64,000 bases of DNA from Bacillus tuaregi (GCF_900104575.1 NZ_LT629731.1:2062462-2126461); one strand, 5' to 3'; positions 34,462-43,590 are shown, counted from the first letter of the stretch. Numbers and translations: made by a program. Notes: generated by a model from the letters alone, not told the origin.

Positions 34462-35112
34462 ATGAAAAGAAATCGAACAGAGCTCGTGTTTATTTTAGAT
34501 AAAAGTGGTTCAATGGCCGGACTGGAAGATGATACCATCGGCGGCTTTAATGCGATGTTAAAAAAACAACAAAAAGCTAAAGGCGATGCTTTTGTCACAA
34601 CAGTGTTATTTGATCATCATTATGAACTATTACATGACCGCGTGAATGTCAAAAAGGTTTCCCCGCTTACCGAAAAGGATTATGAAGCAGGGGGGACAAC
34701 GGCTTTACTCGATGCCCTTGGGTTTTCGATCCAAAAAATGATCCATATACAGAAGAAGTCGAGTCCGCCTGAACGGGCAGACAAGGTCCTCTTTGTCATT
34801 ACAACTGATGGAATGGAAAATGCCAGCCGGGAGTATACAGCAGATAAAATCAAACAAATGGTTCAGCACCAACAACAGGAGTATGGCTGGGATTTTATGT
34901 TCCTTGGCGCCAATATCGACGCCATCTCAACCGCGGAAAAATATGGAATTCGAGAAGAGTTTGCCGTGAATTATCATGCAGACGAGGCAGGAACTCTGCT
35001 AAACTACGAAGCGGTCAGTGATGCCGTCAGTACCCTTCGAAGTGGGAAAAAGATTGATCGAAATTGGAAGGGTCAAATCGAGAAGGACTATAAGAAACGG
35101 TCAATGCGGTAA
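34462..35112 (+). CDS. VWA-domain protein (TerY-like)
   Basis: A 216-residue protein that is essentially one von Willebrand A domain. The metal-ion-dependent adhesion site D-K-S-G-S is at residues 13-17 (FILDKSGSMAG), with the Thr/Asp positions in GGTTALLD and TTDGMENAS. It has no signal peptide, so it acts in the cytosol, probably as a protein-docking module. I chose ATG 34462 after ggaggg; upstream in-frame codons lack a site. It is encoded directly after the macrodomain-HTH gene. VWA and macrodomain proteins are often paired in Firmicutes, which suggests a joint, poorly described signalling or stress function. Confidence 0.85.
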   Translation: MKRNRTELVFILDKSGSMAGLEDDTIGGFNAMLKKQQKAKGDAFVTTVLFDHHYELLHDRVNVKKVSPLTEKDYEAGGTTALLDALGFSIQKMIHIQKKSSPPERADKVLFVITTDGMENASREYTADKIKQMVQHQQQEYGWDFMFLGANIDAISTAEKYGIREEFAVNYHADEAGTLLNYEAVSDAVSTLRSGKKIDRNWKGQIEKDYKKRSMR

Positions 35113-35157
35113 TGAAATAACGTAGCTTGAAACAAGTTTGCTGGATTGACAAGAAAG

Positions 35158-35185
35158 GCGCTCAGATTTTTTCTGAGCGCTTTTT
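35158..35185 (+). terminator. Terminator after the VWA gene
   Basis: The stem gcgctcag/ctgagcgc with an attttt loop is followed by a T run. It ends the macrodomain-VWA unit and lies just before the tail of a converging small gene at 35196. Confidence 0.9.
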
Positions 35186-35195
35186 GGCGTAACAT

Positions 35196-35468
35196 TTACC
35201 AACACTTCATGATAAAAAGTTTATTGCCTTCTATGCCAAAAAAATATCCCATAACAATAGGTAAGATGGCAAAGAAAATGAATAATAAATTGCCGAAACT
35301 CATTCCAATCAAAAATAACAAAATACCGTACAAGGGACTAATAATAAAGGTCATTAAATATTTTAGTATTTTATGATCAATCAATTTAAACACAATAAAA
35401 CCATACGAAATCACACAGATAGCTAATAATAAAGCTATCATTTTACTCATCTCTTTCGATGGGGACAT
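35196..35468 (-). CDS. Small membrane protein
   Basis: A protein of 84-90 residues with three hydrophobic segments (about 9-25, 34-60 and 62-78 from the longer start). It may start at ATG 35468 or at the ATG at 35450 (MSKMIALLLA); ribosome binding sites are weak for both. Composition and a lack of frame breaks suggest a real gene. Family is not recognised. Confidence 0.5.
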   Translation of the reverse strand: MSPSKEMSKMIALLLAICVISYGFIVFKLIDHKILKYLMTFIISPLYGILLFLIGMSFGNLLFIFFAILPIVMGYFFGIEGNKLFIMKCW

Positions 35469-35791
35469 CTGCTAACTCACATATTTCCGATGATTTATAT
35501 TTTCTTCATAACAAAAATGCTACTCGTTCGTTTAATAGCATCCATTCATAATCTATACCATTATTTTAGCATAAAAACTCTATATCATTATAACTTCGCA
35601 ATAAACTCTAGCTTTTGGTAAATTTGCTCATACATTTGGATACCCCATATACAACCAATACAGTAATTAACTCGGAAGGTGCCCTTTCGCAACGGAAAGT
35701 GGAAGGATTGTTTCGCTAACAAGGCAGATTACTTTTAGATAAAATGGTAACCTAATAGATAAGGATGTTGAAGCGACAAGGGGGAATGAAA
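35469..35791. other. Intergenic stretch with no supported feature
   Basis: About 320 bp of AT-rich sequence. It contains a short inverted element (ggaaggtgccc / gcaacggaaagtggaagg) but no convincing gene, repeat copy or terminator. It probably holds promoters for the flanking divergent small genes. Confidence 0.4.
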
Positions 35792-36061
35792 ATGGAGCAT
35801 TGGAATCCAAGGTCAAAACGTATTTATATTTCAATTGCGATTGTTGTCATATGGTTTTTCTTATTTGGAATACGACTCATTGATTATTTTTCAGCCATAC
35901 ATGAAAAAGGATTACGCGAAACAGTTTGCGGAACGCAGGGTTGTAACGATATTGTCTTATATTTAGGAGCAACGTGGACTTTCTCATTTTTCATAATCAT
36001 TCCCCTTATCATTCCATTGATTCTTGTCCTTTACTGGAGTATTAAGAAAAAGAGTTCCTAA
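35792..36061 (+). CDS. Small two-span membrane protein
   Basis: An 89-residue protein with two hydrophobic segments (about 11-33 and 55-80) joined by an external loop with a Cys pair (VCGTQGCND). The ATG at 35792 is 7 bp from the aaggggga site, better spaced than the ATG at 35786. The two Cys could form a disulfide or bind metal. No family is recognised. Confidence 0.5.
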   Translation: MEHWNPRSKRIYISIAIVVIWFFLFGIRLIDYFSAIHEKGLRETVCGTQGCNDIVLYLGATWTFSFFIIIPLIIPLILVLYWSIKKKSS

Positions 36062-36166
36062 CGGCTGCTATAACAGAACAATGGACGATCCATTTGGCTG
36101 CTTCTATTGTATTTAATAAGATATCCTAGATTTTTTTAGAGATATTTTTATAAGGGGGGAAAGAAA

Positions 36167-36784
36167 TTGATAGATGAATTAAAAAGAATCGTTAAACATT
36201 TACCTGATGATGAAGTAAGAACACTATTATTTCAAACTTTTATTCGAATCCAAATGCTTGATGAAACAGACCGGTATTCTGAAGAACAATTTGTCGTTGA
36301 CTTGAAAAGAACCTATCATGACTTTCTGAATTTTAAAAGAAACCAAGCTGAAAGGACAGGTAATAGCTGTAAGGTTGTACATATTCTTTTTGGTGATTCA
36401 GCATCTGGTAGCATGAAAAGAGTATTAGAAGAAATAGAAAGGCAAAACGATGAAAAGGTCATCTCCTTTTCGGATTTGTTTTCGATTGGCCCCGTTTGGC
36501 AATTGCATACTGAGACGGGGCTTAAGCAAAGGGATGAATGGCTAAAAAATCACCTCATTCTTGATGAGGATTATTTAGATGAATACCAGCATCATTTCTA
36601 TCAAACTACCACAATGATAAACGCTATTCCGAACCATACTAAAATAATCCTTTGGGTTGGAGAAAACGCTCACGAACAGACTGGATTAAGGTATGTTCTG
36701 TATTTATTGAGGGATAAAAATAATGATATTTTTATAGGCTTTTCCGAACGAGAAAACCCACCAAGGGCGTTAGCCCGCCTTTAG
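36167..36784 (+). pseudogene. DUF1835/DUF3658 gene, 5' part, interrupted by a TnpB element
   Basis: About 195 native codons followed by sequence of the inserted element; the frame ends at a stop inside the element's left end. The N-terminal helices (IDELKRIVKHLPDDEVRT) and the DUF1835 core (VVHILFGDSASGSMKRVL, VISFSDLFSIGPVW) are clear. It starts at TTG with an aagggggg site. The missing DUF3658 part is found downstream of the element at 38249-38476. The family has no known reaction. The native protein is lost unless the element is precisely excised. Confidence 0.85.
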
Positions 36785-38248
36785 GCGTGGGATGATAGTG
36801 AGGTCGGTCAAGGGATGGCTTTAGTCATCTTAATTGACCGAAAATTTCACCAAAATAATTATTCGCTTCCATATTTTGATATATAATAAACATATAACAA
36901 GGAGGTGAAAACATGTACTTGACGCAAAGCAATCAAATACGAGGTCTTTCTAAAGAGCAATTTCAACAATTAAGAGAAATGTGCCACTATGCAAAAAATC
37001 TATATAACGTAGGGCTCTATAATATTCGCCAGCATTACTTTGTAGAAAAAACCTTCTTGAAATATGAATCGAACTATCATGTAGCGAAAACCAATGAAAA
37101 TTACAAGCTTATTCAAGCAGGTGTTTCTCAACAGATTCTTAAAGTAGTGGATCGTTCTTTCAAAAGTTTCTTTAATCTAATAAAGAAAGCTAAGAAAGGC
37201 GAATACCGTTTTCAAGATATTAAAATGCCTGGTTACTTAAAGAAAGATGGTTTGTTTAATCTCATTTTTTCTACGAATGCTATCAATATTAAAGATGATT
37301 TCTTTCGTGTGGCTGTTTCGAATGCTTACAAAAAATTACACCCTGACTATCAAGATATTTTGATTCCTTTTCCTTCTCGTTTAAAAGGTAAGAAAATCAA
37401 AGAAGTTCGGATTGTTCCTCGCAACAATGGACAATACTTTCATATTCAATACGTGTATGAACAAATTTGTGAAAAAGTAGAATTAGATTTCAATAAAGCT
37501 TTAGCTATTGATATTGGACTTAACAATCTTGCTTCTTGTGTTGATTCAGACGGGGCATCCTTTTTAGTGGATGGCAAAAGACTCAAATCAATTAACCGTT
37601 TGTATAACAAAGAGAAAGCACGATTACAGTCTGTTGCTATGAAACAAGGTTTAAAATACACAAAGAGAATGGATTCGTTAACGTTAAAACGAAACAATCA
37701 AGTGCAAGACTATATTAAAAAAACAACTAGAATCATCGTTAACTATTGTTTGAAAAATCAAATCGGTAATCTTGTTATTGGCTATAATGAAGATTTCAAA
37801 CGAAACATCAATATAGGCAAAAAGAACAATCAACAATTTACACAAATTCCGTTTGGAAATCTTCGAGAACAGCTTTCTAATCTTTGTGAGCATTACGGAA
37901 TTTTCTATAAAGAACAAGAAGAATCCTACACAAGCAAAGCATCCTTCTATGACAACGATGAGTTACCTAAATGGAATCCAGCAGATGAAACTAAATACCA
38001 CTTTAGTGGAAAACGTATAAAGCGAGGACTATACCGCACATCTACTGGATATAAATTCAATGCTGACATTAATGGTGCTTTGAACATTTTACGTAAAAGT
38101 AACTTGCTGGATTGTAAAATCCTACAAGCTAGAGGGAGCTTGGCTCGCCCATCAAGAATAAGGGTTGTATAACCACACTTCTTGTAAAGAATCCCACCGA
38201 AATACCGCAAGGGATAAGGCTTGCGGCTTTAGCCGTGGGAGAAGTCAA
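36755..38248 (+). mobile_element. TnpB-only insertion element (IS200/IS605 or IS607 type, IS1341-like)
   Basis: A roughly 1.5-kb element that carries only tnpB, with no tnpA. The left end holds hairpins such as ggcgttagcccgcctttaggcg and gatggctttagtcatc. The right end holds aaggcttgcggctttagccgtgggag, which shares the -tttag-c-gtggga- pattern with the left end (gcctttaggcgtggga). It splits a DUF1835/DUF3658 gene whose two halves flank it in the same frame. Exact ends are uncertain by some tens of bases. Without tnpA it depends on a transposase elsewhere, for example one like the recombinase starting at 63680. Confidence 0.8.
36913..38172 (+). CDS. tnpB: TnpB RNA-guided nuclease of the IS element
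   Basis: A 419-residue TnpB. The RuvC-like catalytic triad appears intact: Asp in AIDIGLNNLAS (about 199), Glu in VIGYNEDFKRN (about 297) and Asp in FNADINGALNIL (about 388). The usual four-Cys zinc finger between the last two motifs is replaced by the SYTSKASFYDNDELP type of insert with no CxxC pairs, a known subgroup of TnpB. The start has an aaggagg site. TnpB proteins use an RNA from the element's right end to cut DNA matching the flank. The gene is full length with no frame break, so it may be active. Confidence 0.93.
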   Translation: MYLTQSNQIRGLSKEQFQQLREMCHYAKNLYNVGLYNIRQHYFVEKTFLKYESNYHVAKTNENYKLIQAGVSQQILKVVDRSFKSFFNLIKKAKKGEYRFQDIKMPGYLKKDGLFNLIFSTNAINIKDDFFRVAVSNAYKKLHPDYQDILIPFPSRLKGKKIKEVRIVPRNNGQYFHIQYVYEQICEKVELDFNKALAIDIGLNNLASCVDSDGASFLVDGKRLKSINRLYNKEKARLQSVAMKQGLKYTKRMDSLTLKRNNQVQDYIKKTTRIIVNYCLKNQIGNLVIGYNEDFKRNINIGKKNNQQFTQIPFGNLREQLSNLCEHYGIFYKEQEESYTSKASFYDNDELPKWNPADETKYHFSGKRIKRGLYRTSTGYKFNADINGALNILRKSNLLDCKILQARGSLARPSRIRVV

Positions 38249-38268
38249 GATGACTATATCATCCAAAA
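38090..38268 (+). ncRNA. Predicted omega (reRNA) guide RNA of TnpB
   Basis: Position and structure are inferred from TnpB biology: the RNA overlaps the 3' end of tnpB and ends past the right end. The scaffold includes ccgcaagggataaggcttgcgg and the gcggc-ttta-gccg hairpin, then gtgggagaagtcaag. The next bases (38249 on, atgactatatcatcc) would be the guide. They belong to the 3' half of the interrupted DUF1835/DUF3658 gene, so the guide would target an uninterrupted allele. The 5' end is not determined. Confidence 0.5.
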
Positions 38269-38476
38269 AGCTATCAAGCTACATAAACAGCAAAAGAAGA
38301 AGAGCTTTATGAAATCAGCACGTCTTATTGGTGAGGTTATTGGCTATTTAGATCAATACATTGGTGACGAATATTTTGAGTACCGAGTAAGACATTTGAT
38401 TATGAATGGCGTGTTTGAAATAGAAGGGATTCCAAAAGCGATGTGGTTTTATAGTGTCAAACTCAAGAACATATAA
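38249..38476 (+). pseudogene. DUF1835/DUF3658 gene, 3' part
   Basis: An open frame from the right end of the TnpB element to the TAA at 38476. It encodes DDYIIQKAIKLHKQQKKKSF, then a DUF3658-like stretch (RLIGEVIGYLDQYIGDEYFE, RHLIMNGVFEIEG, MWFYSVKL). It has no start codon of its own and is the C-terminal half of the gene beginning at 36167. Confidence 0.85.
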
Positions 38477-38536
38477 TGGAAACACGAGATTTCCTCTCTT
38501 AGTATTTCAAAAGAGGAACTTTATTGAGGTGATGAA

Positions 38537-39418
38537 ATGAAGCGAAATTTGCCTCCTTTTTTCGTATTATTGGCCGCCATCCTTTGGGGGACGACGGGAA
38601 CGACGCAGGCACTGGCTCCTGAAACAGCACACCCGATTGCAATTGGAGCGACTCGCTTAGCTGTAGGAGGGCTGTTTTTATTAACAATTGTATTCGTAAT
38701 TGGAAAATTCAATTTCCAAGGCTGGTCCATGAAGGCAACGCTAATGGCTTCATTATGCATGGCTTTGTATCAACCTTTGTTTTTCTCAGCTGTTTCCATT
38801 ACCGGAGTGGCAATTGGGACAGTCGTAGCGATTGGGAGTGCCCCTATTTTCTCAGGTCTCACAGAATGGATTTTTTTGAAGATTCGTCCAGCTAAAGTAT
38901 GGTGGTACTCTACTTTTCTAGCTATTTTAGGTTGTCTCATGCTGTTTGTGAATCAAGAATCTGTTAGGGTAGACCCTGTTGGGATCTTCTTGGCGCTTGG
39001 GGCAGGGCTATCATTTGCTAGTTATACAATTATTAGCCAATCCTTAGTGGAAAAACATTCGTCATTATCAGTCGTAGCCGTGGTTTTCACCCTTAGTGCC
39101 ATTGGTTTATCGCCATTTTTATTTTTATTTGATATGTCATGGTTGATGAGTTTTCGCGGAGTGGGTGTCAGTCTACAACTTGGAATTATCGCAACGGGGA
39201 TCGCCTATTTCCTTTTTTCCAAAGGTCTTGTCCATGTTTCTCCATCCACTGCGGTTACCCTTTCGTTAGCAGAACCGTTAACCGCAGCATTATTAGGTGT
39301 TTTTCTATTAGGCGAAACCTTAACAACCACCTCGTGGTTCGGGATCATTCTATTGTTGCTGGGAATTGGCCTCTTGTTATGGCAGCCCAAGAAATCTATT
39401 AGCTACAACCAAACTTGA
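38537..39418 (+). CDS. EamA/DMT-family transporter
   Basis: A 293-residue membrane protein with ten hydrophobic segments in two five-helix EamA repeats. It begins with PPFFVLLAAILWGTTGTTQAL, the usual first helix, and has a second repeat from about residue 150 (GIFLALGAGLSFASYTI). Members export metabolites such as amino acids or act in drug resistance. The gaggtg site precedes the ATG. It lies 64 bp before a UvrA-like ATPase gene in the same direction, which makes a drug-tolerance pair conceivable. The substrate is unknown. Confidence 0.85.
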   Translation: MKRNLPPFFVLLAAILWGTTGTTQALAPETAHPIAIGATRLAVGGLFLLTIVFVIGKFNFQGWSMKATLMASLCMALYQPLFFSAVSITGVAIGTVVAIGSAPIFSGLTEWIFLKIRPAKVWWYSTFLAILGCLMLFVNQESVRVDPVGIFLALGAGLSFASYTIISQSLVEKHSSLSVVAVVFTLSAIGLSPFLFLFDMSWLMSFRGVGVSLQLGIIATGIAYFLFSKGLVHVSPSTAVTLSLAEPLTAALLGVFLLGETLTTTSWFGIILLLLGIGLLLWQPKKSISYNQT

Positions 39419-39482
39419 GACAACCATTCAGAAGTATGTACGATAATCTTACTAGAGTGTTCGCATTTCAGGAGTGGATCAT

Positions 39483-41735
39483 ATGAATGAAAATCATTTT
39501 ATTAAACTGGTTGGATTAAAAGAAAATAACTTGAAGAATATATCGCTACAAATTCCAAAAAGGAAAATTACGGTATTTACTGGGGTTTCTGGGTCAGGCA
39601 AATCGTCGATCGTATTTGACACCATCAGTAAGGAAGCCCATCGCCAGTTGAATCAGACGTATTCAACCTATATTCAAAACCGATTACCAACCTACAGTCA
39701 ACCAGACGCCTTGTCCATTGAGAATCTTTCACCCGCTGTAGTGATTGACCAAAGACGAATGGGTGGAAATGTCCGTTCAACGCTTGGGACAGCAACCGAT
39801 ATTTATTCCTTGTTGCGCTTGCTATTTTCTCGATTGGGAAAGCCATTTATGGGCGAATCAGATGTTTTTTCCTTCAATAACCCGAAAGGCATGTGTCCAA
39901 AATGTCAGGGAATCGGGAGAAGCATCGAGCCGAATATCGAGAAGCTATTCAATAAGACGAAATCACTGAATGAAGGGGCCGTTTTATTTTCCACCTTTGC
40001 TGTAGGAACCTGGTATTGGCATAAGCATTTAGTCTCAGGAATCTTTGACCCTGATAAAAAGCTGCAAGATTTCACGGCTGCAGAGTGGCAAACGTTATTA
40101 CACGGGAAGGACGAGAAGCTCGTATTACCCTTAGAAAATGAACCCCTCAAATATTTTGAAGGGGTGATTGATCGATTCAAACGCCTGTACTTAACAAAAG
40201 AAAACAATCAAATATCAAAAAACATCAAGAAATATATCAGCTTAAAGGACTGCTCTCAATGCAACGGAACTCGGTTAAGTCAGGAAGTATTAAATTGTAA
40301 AATCGATGAGTATAATATTGCTCAATTTGCTGCGATGGAAGTCAGTGAATTGATAACGGTAATCGAAAAGATTGAGGATCCAATGGTAATGCCCATCCTC
40401 TCCAATCTAATGGTTCGACTGCAATCGTTCGTGAACATGGGAATCGATTATCTTACACTCGATCGTGAAACATCGACCCTGTCCGGGGGAGAATCGCAAC
40501 GAGTCAAAATGCTTAGACATCTTAATAGCAGCCTAACCGATATGATGTTTATTTTTGATGAGCCAAGCACTGGATTGCATCCAAGTGATGTCCATCGACT
40601 GAATACGATGCTGCAAACTCTCCGGGACAAAGAAAATACGGTGATTGTGGTCGAACATGACAAGGATGTTATGAAAATCGCTGATCATCTTGTCGATGTT
40701 GGACCTGGTGCAGGGACAAATGGTGGGGAGATTGTTTATGAAGGAAGCCTTGTTGGCTTATACAAAGCAGATACACTAACCGGAAAATACTTGAGAACTA
40801 AACAGCCTTTAAAGAAAAGTGCCCGAAAAGGGAACGAATTTTTTTCCATTGTTGATGCCTCTAAACACAATCTGAAGCATGTAAGTGTTCAAATTCCTTG
40901 TCGTGTGCTGACAGTGATTACTGGCGTAGCTGGTTCTGGGAAAAGCACATTGATTTTCAATGAATTTTTAGAGCAGTATCCAGATGCGATTGTGATCGAC
41001 CAAAAATCAGTCACTACCTCCATTCGCTCCACCCCGGCGACCTATACCGGCATGATGGATGTGATCCGAGATATCTTTGCAGACGCTAACAAAGTCAGTA
41101 AATCTCTTTTTAGCTTTAACTCCAAGGGTGCCTGCCCAGAGTGTCAAGGGAATGGTTCGATTCAATTGGACCTTGCTTTTCTTGAGACGATAAGAACGAC
41201 CTGTGGCACCTGTAAGGGAATGCGGTTCAAAGAGGAGGTTCTGCAGTATAAGGTAAATGGAAAATCCATTTCAGATGTGTTAGACATGACCGTATCAGAC
41301 GCCCTATCCTTTTTTCAGGAAAAAGAAGTGCGATCCATCTTAAAAGCCTTATCAGAAGTAGGACTAGACTATATGACATTAGGCCAGCCACTCAGCACAT
41401 TATCGGGCGGGGAATGTCAAAGAATAAAGTTAGCTGGTGAACTGCATCGATCAGGAAACATTTACATTCTCGATGAGCCGACAACGGGACTTCACATGTC
41501 CGACGTTCAACATGTCATCTCCATACTCAATCGTTTAGTGGATAACGGCAGTACAGTTATTGTGATTGAGCATAATCTAGAGGTTATGAAACAAGCAGAC
41601 TGGATCATTGATTTAGGACCTGGAGGCGGTAAAAATGGAGGGGAAATCATGTTTTCAGGTACACCGCATGATTTTATCGAGAAGTGCAACTCCTTAACCG
41701 CACAATATCTTAGAAGCGATATTCAGGAGGATTAG
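39483..41735 (+). CDS. UvrA-like ABC ATPase (class III, drug-resistance type)
   Basis: A 750-residue protein with two UvrA-type ATPase halves: Walker A GVSGSGKSSIVFDT near 40 and GVAGSGKSTLIFNE near 480, and signatures TLSGGESQRVKML and TLSGGECQRIKLA, each before a DEPSTGLH or DEPTTGLH Walker B. Zinc-binding Cys pairs are present (CPKCQG, CSQCNG, CPECQG, CGTCKG). It is about 200 residues shorter than housekeeping UvrA because the UvrB-interaction and DNA-binding insert is reduced. Short UvrA paralogues are found in antibiotic producers and in resistance loci, where they may remove DNA-intercalating drugs. The start is ATG 39483 after aggag; the GTG at 39474 overlaps that site. It follows a DMT exporter gene. 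Confidence 0.85.
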   Translation: MNENHFIKLVGLKENNLKNISLQIPKRKITVFTGVSGSGKSSIVFDTISKEAHRQLNQTYSTYIQNRLPTYSQPDALSIENLSPAVVIDQRRMGGNVRSTLGTATDIYSLLRLLFSRLGKPFMGESDVFSFNNPKGMCPKCQGIGRSIEPNIEKLFNKTKSLNEGAVLFSTFAVGTWYWHKHLVSGIFDPDKKLQDFTAAEWQTLLHGKDEKLVLPLENEPLKYFEGVIDRFKRLYLTKENNQISKNIKKYISLKDCSQCNGTRLSQEVLNCKIDEYNIAQFAAMEVSELITVIEKIEDPMVMPILSNLMVRLQSFVNMGIDYLTLDRETSTLSGGESQRVKMLRHLNSSLTDMMFIFDEPSTGLHPSDVHRLNTMLQTLRDKENTVIVVEHDKDVMKIADHLVDVGPGAGTNGGEIVYEGSLVGLYKADTLTGKYLRTKQPLKKSARKGNEFFSIVDASKHNLKHVSVQIPCRVLTVITGVAGSGKSTLIFNEFLEQYPDAIVIDQKSVTTSIRSTPATYTGMMDVIRDIFADANKVSKSLFSFNSKGACPECQGNGSIQLDLAFLETIRTTCGTCKGMRFKEEVLQYKVNGKSISDVLDMTVSDALSFFQEKEVRSILKALSEVGLDYMTLGQPLSTLSGGECQRIKLAGELHRSGNIYILDEPTTGLHMSDVQHVISILNRLVDNGSTVIVIEHNLEVMKQADWIIDLGPGGGKNGGEIMFSGTPHDFIEKCNSLTAQYLRSDIQED

Positions 41736-41836
41736 TCGTTAAAAAATTTTTAGTAAAGATATGATGAACAACAAGCTTCCTGTTTCCAATATATGTTAAG
41801 ATGAATGATAATACAGAATCCAAGGAGGGTAAATAA

Positions 41837-42439
41837 TTGAAACGATTGCCATTCGAACCACCAACGGAACATTATGATGAGCGAATTCAATCCATTGACG
41901 AGCAAATTTGTGCGTTAATCAAAGAGCGAAAAGTAGTTTCAGATCAAGATCCTGGATTTCCAGCAAAGAAACTTATTTCTGCTTGGAGTGATAAGTACGA
42001 TTTTCAAGAGGATTTTTTAAACAGCGTGTTTTCCCATTTTTTAAATGAAGACCTGTATCGGCCTGTTGTTGAGCCAGAGGGTTTTGTAAAAAATATCCCC
42101 GTCCTAAAATCCTTTGAAAACAAGGATGTGTTTTATTCGATTACTTTTATCCGTCAATATGAAAATGCTAGTGTTGTCCATTTTAACATCGATAGGGAGT
42201 ATCGCGAGGAAGATATGCATCGAGGTTTTCAAGACCATACGTTTTTTGAGCTTTCGATTCAAGGTTTAGATACGGAGTATGACTGCCGAAACGACGGCGG
42301 AGGCGGCTCCAGAGGACATGAGTCCTATACATACATCATTTCGCCGGCATTGCCTGATGATCTTTCCACCTTTACATTAGTCTTTAAAGAGCACAAGACG
42401 CCATACCAAAAACCAACGGGCTTGGAAGTGTTGATTTAA
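41837..42439 (+). CDS. Hypothetical protein with chorismate-mutase-like N-terminal helix
   Basis: A 200-residue soluble protein. The N-terminal 55 residues (RIQSIDEQICALIKERKVVSD) resemble the first helix of chorismate-mutase-like domains, but the rest is beta-rich and unknown. A Gly-rich loop (DGGGGSRGHESY) occurs near residue 155. The start has an aaggaggg site. It is followed with 1-bp spacing by a small membrane protein gene, so the two are probably co-transcribed. Function is not assigned. Confidence 0.65.
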   Translation: MKRLPFEPPTEHYDERIQSIDEQICALIKERKVVSDQDPGFPAKKLISAWSDKYDFQEDFLNSVFSHFLNEDLYRPVVEPEGFVKNIPVLKSFENKDVFYSITFIRQYENASVVHFNIDREYREEDMHRGFQDHTFFELSIQGLDTEYDCRNDGGGGSRGHESYTYIISPALPDDLSTFTLVFKEHKTPYQKPTGLEVLI

Positions 42440-42440
42440 T

Positions 42441-42773
42441 ATGGTTGGTTTGCTTAATCTGGGGAGCTTCGTTTTGGGACTCATTGCCTGGATTCTTCCA
42501 ATCGTTTATCTCACACAAGGGAAAAAGAATGATCATAAGAAGTGGGCTGCTTTGACTGTTTTGAGCTTCAGCGCTTGTACGATGGCGCTTAGTTTTCAAA
42601 TTTTCTATAGCTATCACCTTGTAAAAATCGAGGATTGGGGCGCGCTTCTAGACATTTCAGGGGCTGTCGCGTTCAGCGCGGCCGTTCTTACCATTGGTAC
42701 GATTCTATTAAACATTGTAACGCTGATGGTATATCGAAGGTCTGAAGTTAAAAATCACATTATTAAAAAGTAA
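42441..42773 (+). CDS. Small integral membrane protein
   Basis: A 110-residue protein with three hydrophobic segments (about 5-25, 35-57 and 72-95) and a basic C-terminus (YRRSEVKNHIIKK). It begins just after the stop of the preceding gene and probably depends on translational coupling. No family is recognised. Confidence 0.6.
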   Translation: MVGLLNLGSFVLGLIAWILPIVYLTQGKKNDHKKWAALTVLSFSACTMALSFQIFYSYHLVKIEDWGALLDISGAVAFSAAVLTIGTILLNIVTLMVYRRSEVKNHIIKK

Positions 42774-42813
42774 TAAGAGTATCGACACATTTTTATGCAA
42801 GGAGGGATTATGT

Positions 42814-43590
42814 ATGAAAAAAATAAACAGCACAAACGATAGCTGGAATGCCAACCTCTATGATACGAAGCATTCCTTTGTTTCAGAGTATGGAAGTAGT
42901 TTAATTGAATTATTAGCTCCAATGCCTGGCGAAAGGATTCTCGACCTTGGGTGTGGGACAGGGGATTTGGCTAATAGCTTATATGAGAAGGGCGTAAATG
43001 TGATCGGTGTCGATAAGTCTGCCAATATGGTTGAGCAGGCCATCCAGAAATACCCTCATCTCGAATTTCTTGTTCAGGATGCAACCGAGCTGGAGTACCA
43101 GAATGAGTTTGATGCGGTGTTTTCTAACGCAACCCTTCATTGGGTCAAGCCGCCCGCTTATGCATTAAATTGCATCTATCAATCTTTGAAAAAAGGCGGC
43201 AGATTCGTTGCTGAATTTGGTGGCAAAGGGAATGTGCAAACGATAACAGATGAAATCATCCGGCAAAGAACAAAAGCAGGCTTTGATTTCATGCCGGAAC
43301 AATTCCCGTGGTATTATCCAAGTATTGCGGAGTACTCCACATTAATGGAGGAAGCAGGATTTCGCGTGACGTTTGCCCAGCACTATGATCGACCAACCAA
43401 ATTAAACGGAGAAAATGGCTTGAAAAACTGGATTGATATGTTTGGGAGTTCTCTATTAGAGGGTGTTCCTGAAGATACCAAAATCGAGATCATCGCTATG
43501 GTTGAACATAATGTAAAGGAAGCTTTATACAAGGAAGACAGCTGGATGGCTGATTATAAAAGAATACGTGTGGTTGGGGTAAAGGAATAA
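42814..43590 (+). CDS. SAM-dependent class I methyltransferase
   Basis: A 258-residue methyltransferase. The SAM-binding motif I is ILDLGCGTGDLANSL near residue 46, motif II has the acidic GVDKSANM and motif IV has DAVFSNATLHWV. It is similar in layout to trans-aconitate 2-methyltransferase and other small-molecule methyltransferases. The ATG has an aggaggg site. A GC-rich hairpin lies about 60 bp after the stop. The methyl acceptor is unknown. Confidence 0.88.
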   Translation: MKKINSTNDSWNANLYDTKHSFVSEYGSSLIELLAPMPGERILDLGCGTGDLANSLYEKGVNVIGVDKSANMVEQAIQKYPHLEFLVQDATELEYQNEFDAVFSNATLHWVKPPAYALNCIYQSLKKGGRFVAEFGGKGNVQTITDEIIRQRTKAGFDFMPEQFPWYYPSIAEYSTLMEEAGFRVTFAQHYDRPTKLNGENGLKNWIDMFGSSLLEGVPEDTKIEIIAMVEHNVKEALYKEDSWMADYKRIRVVGVKE

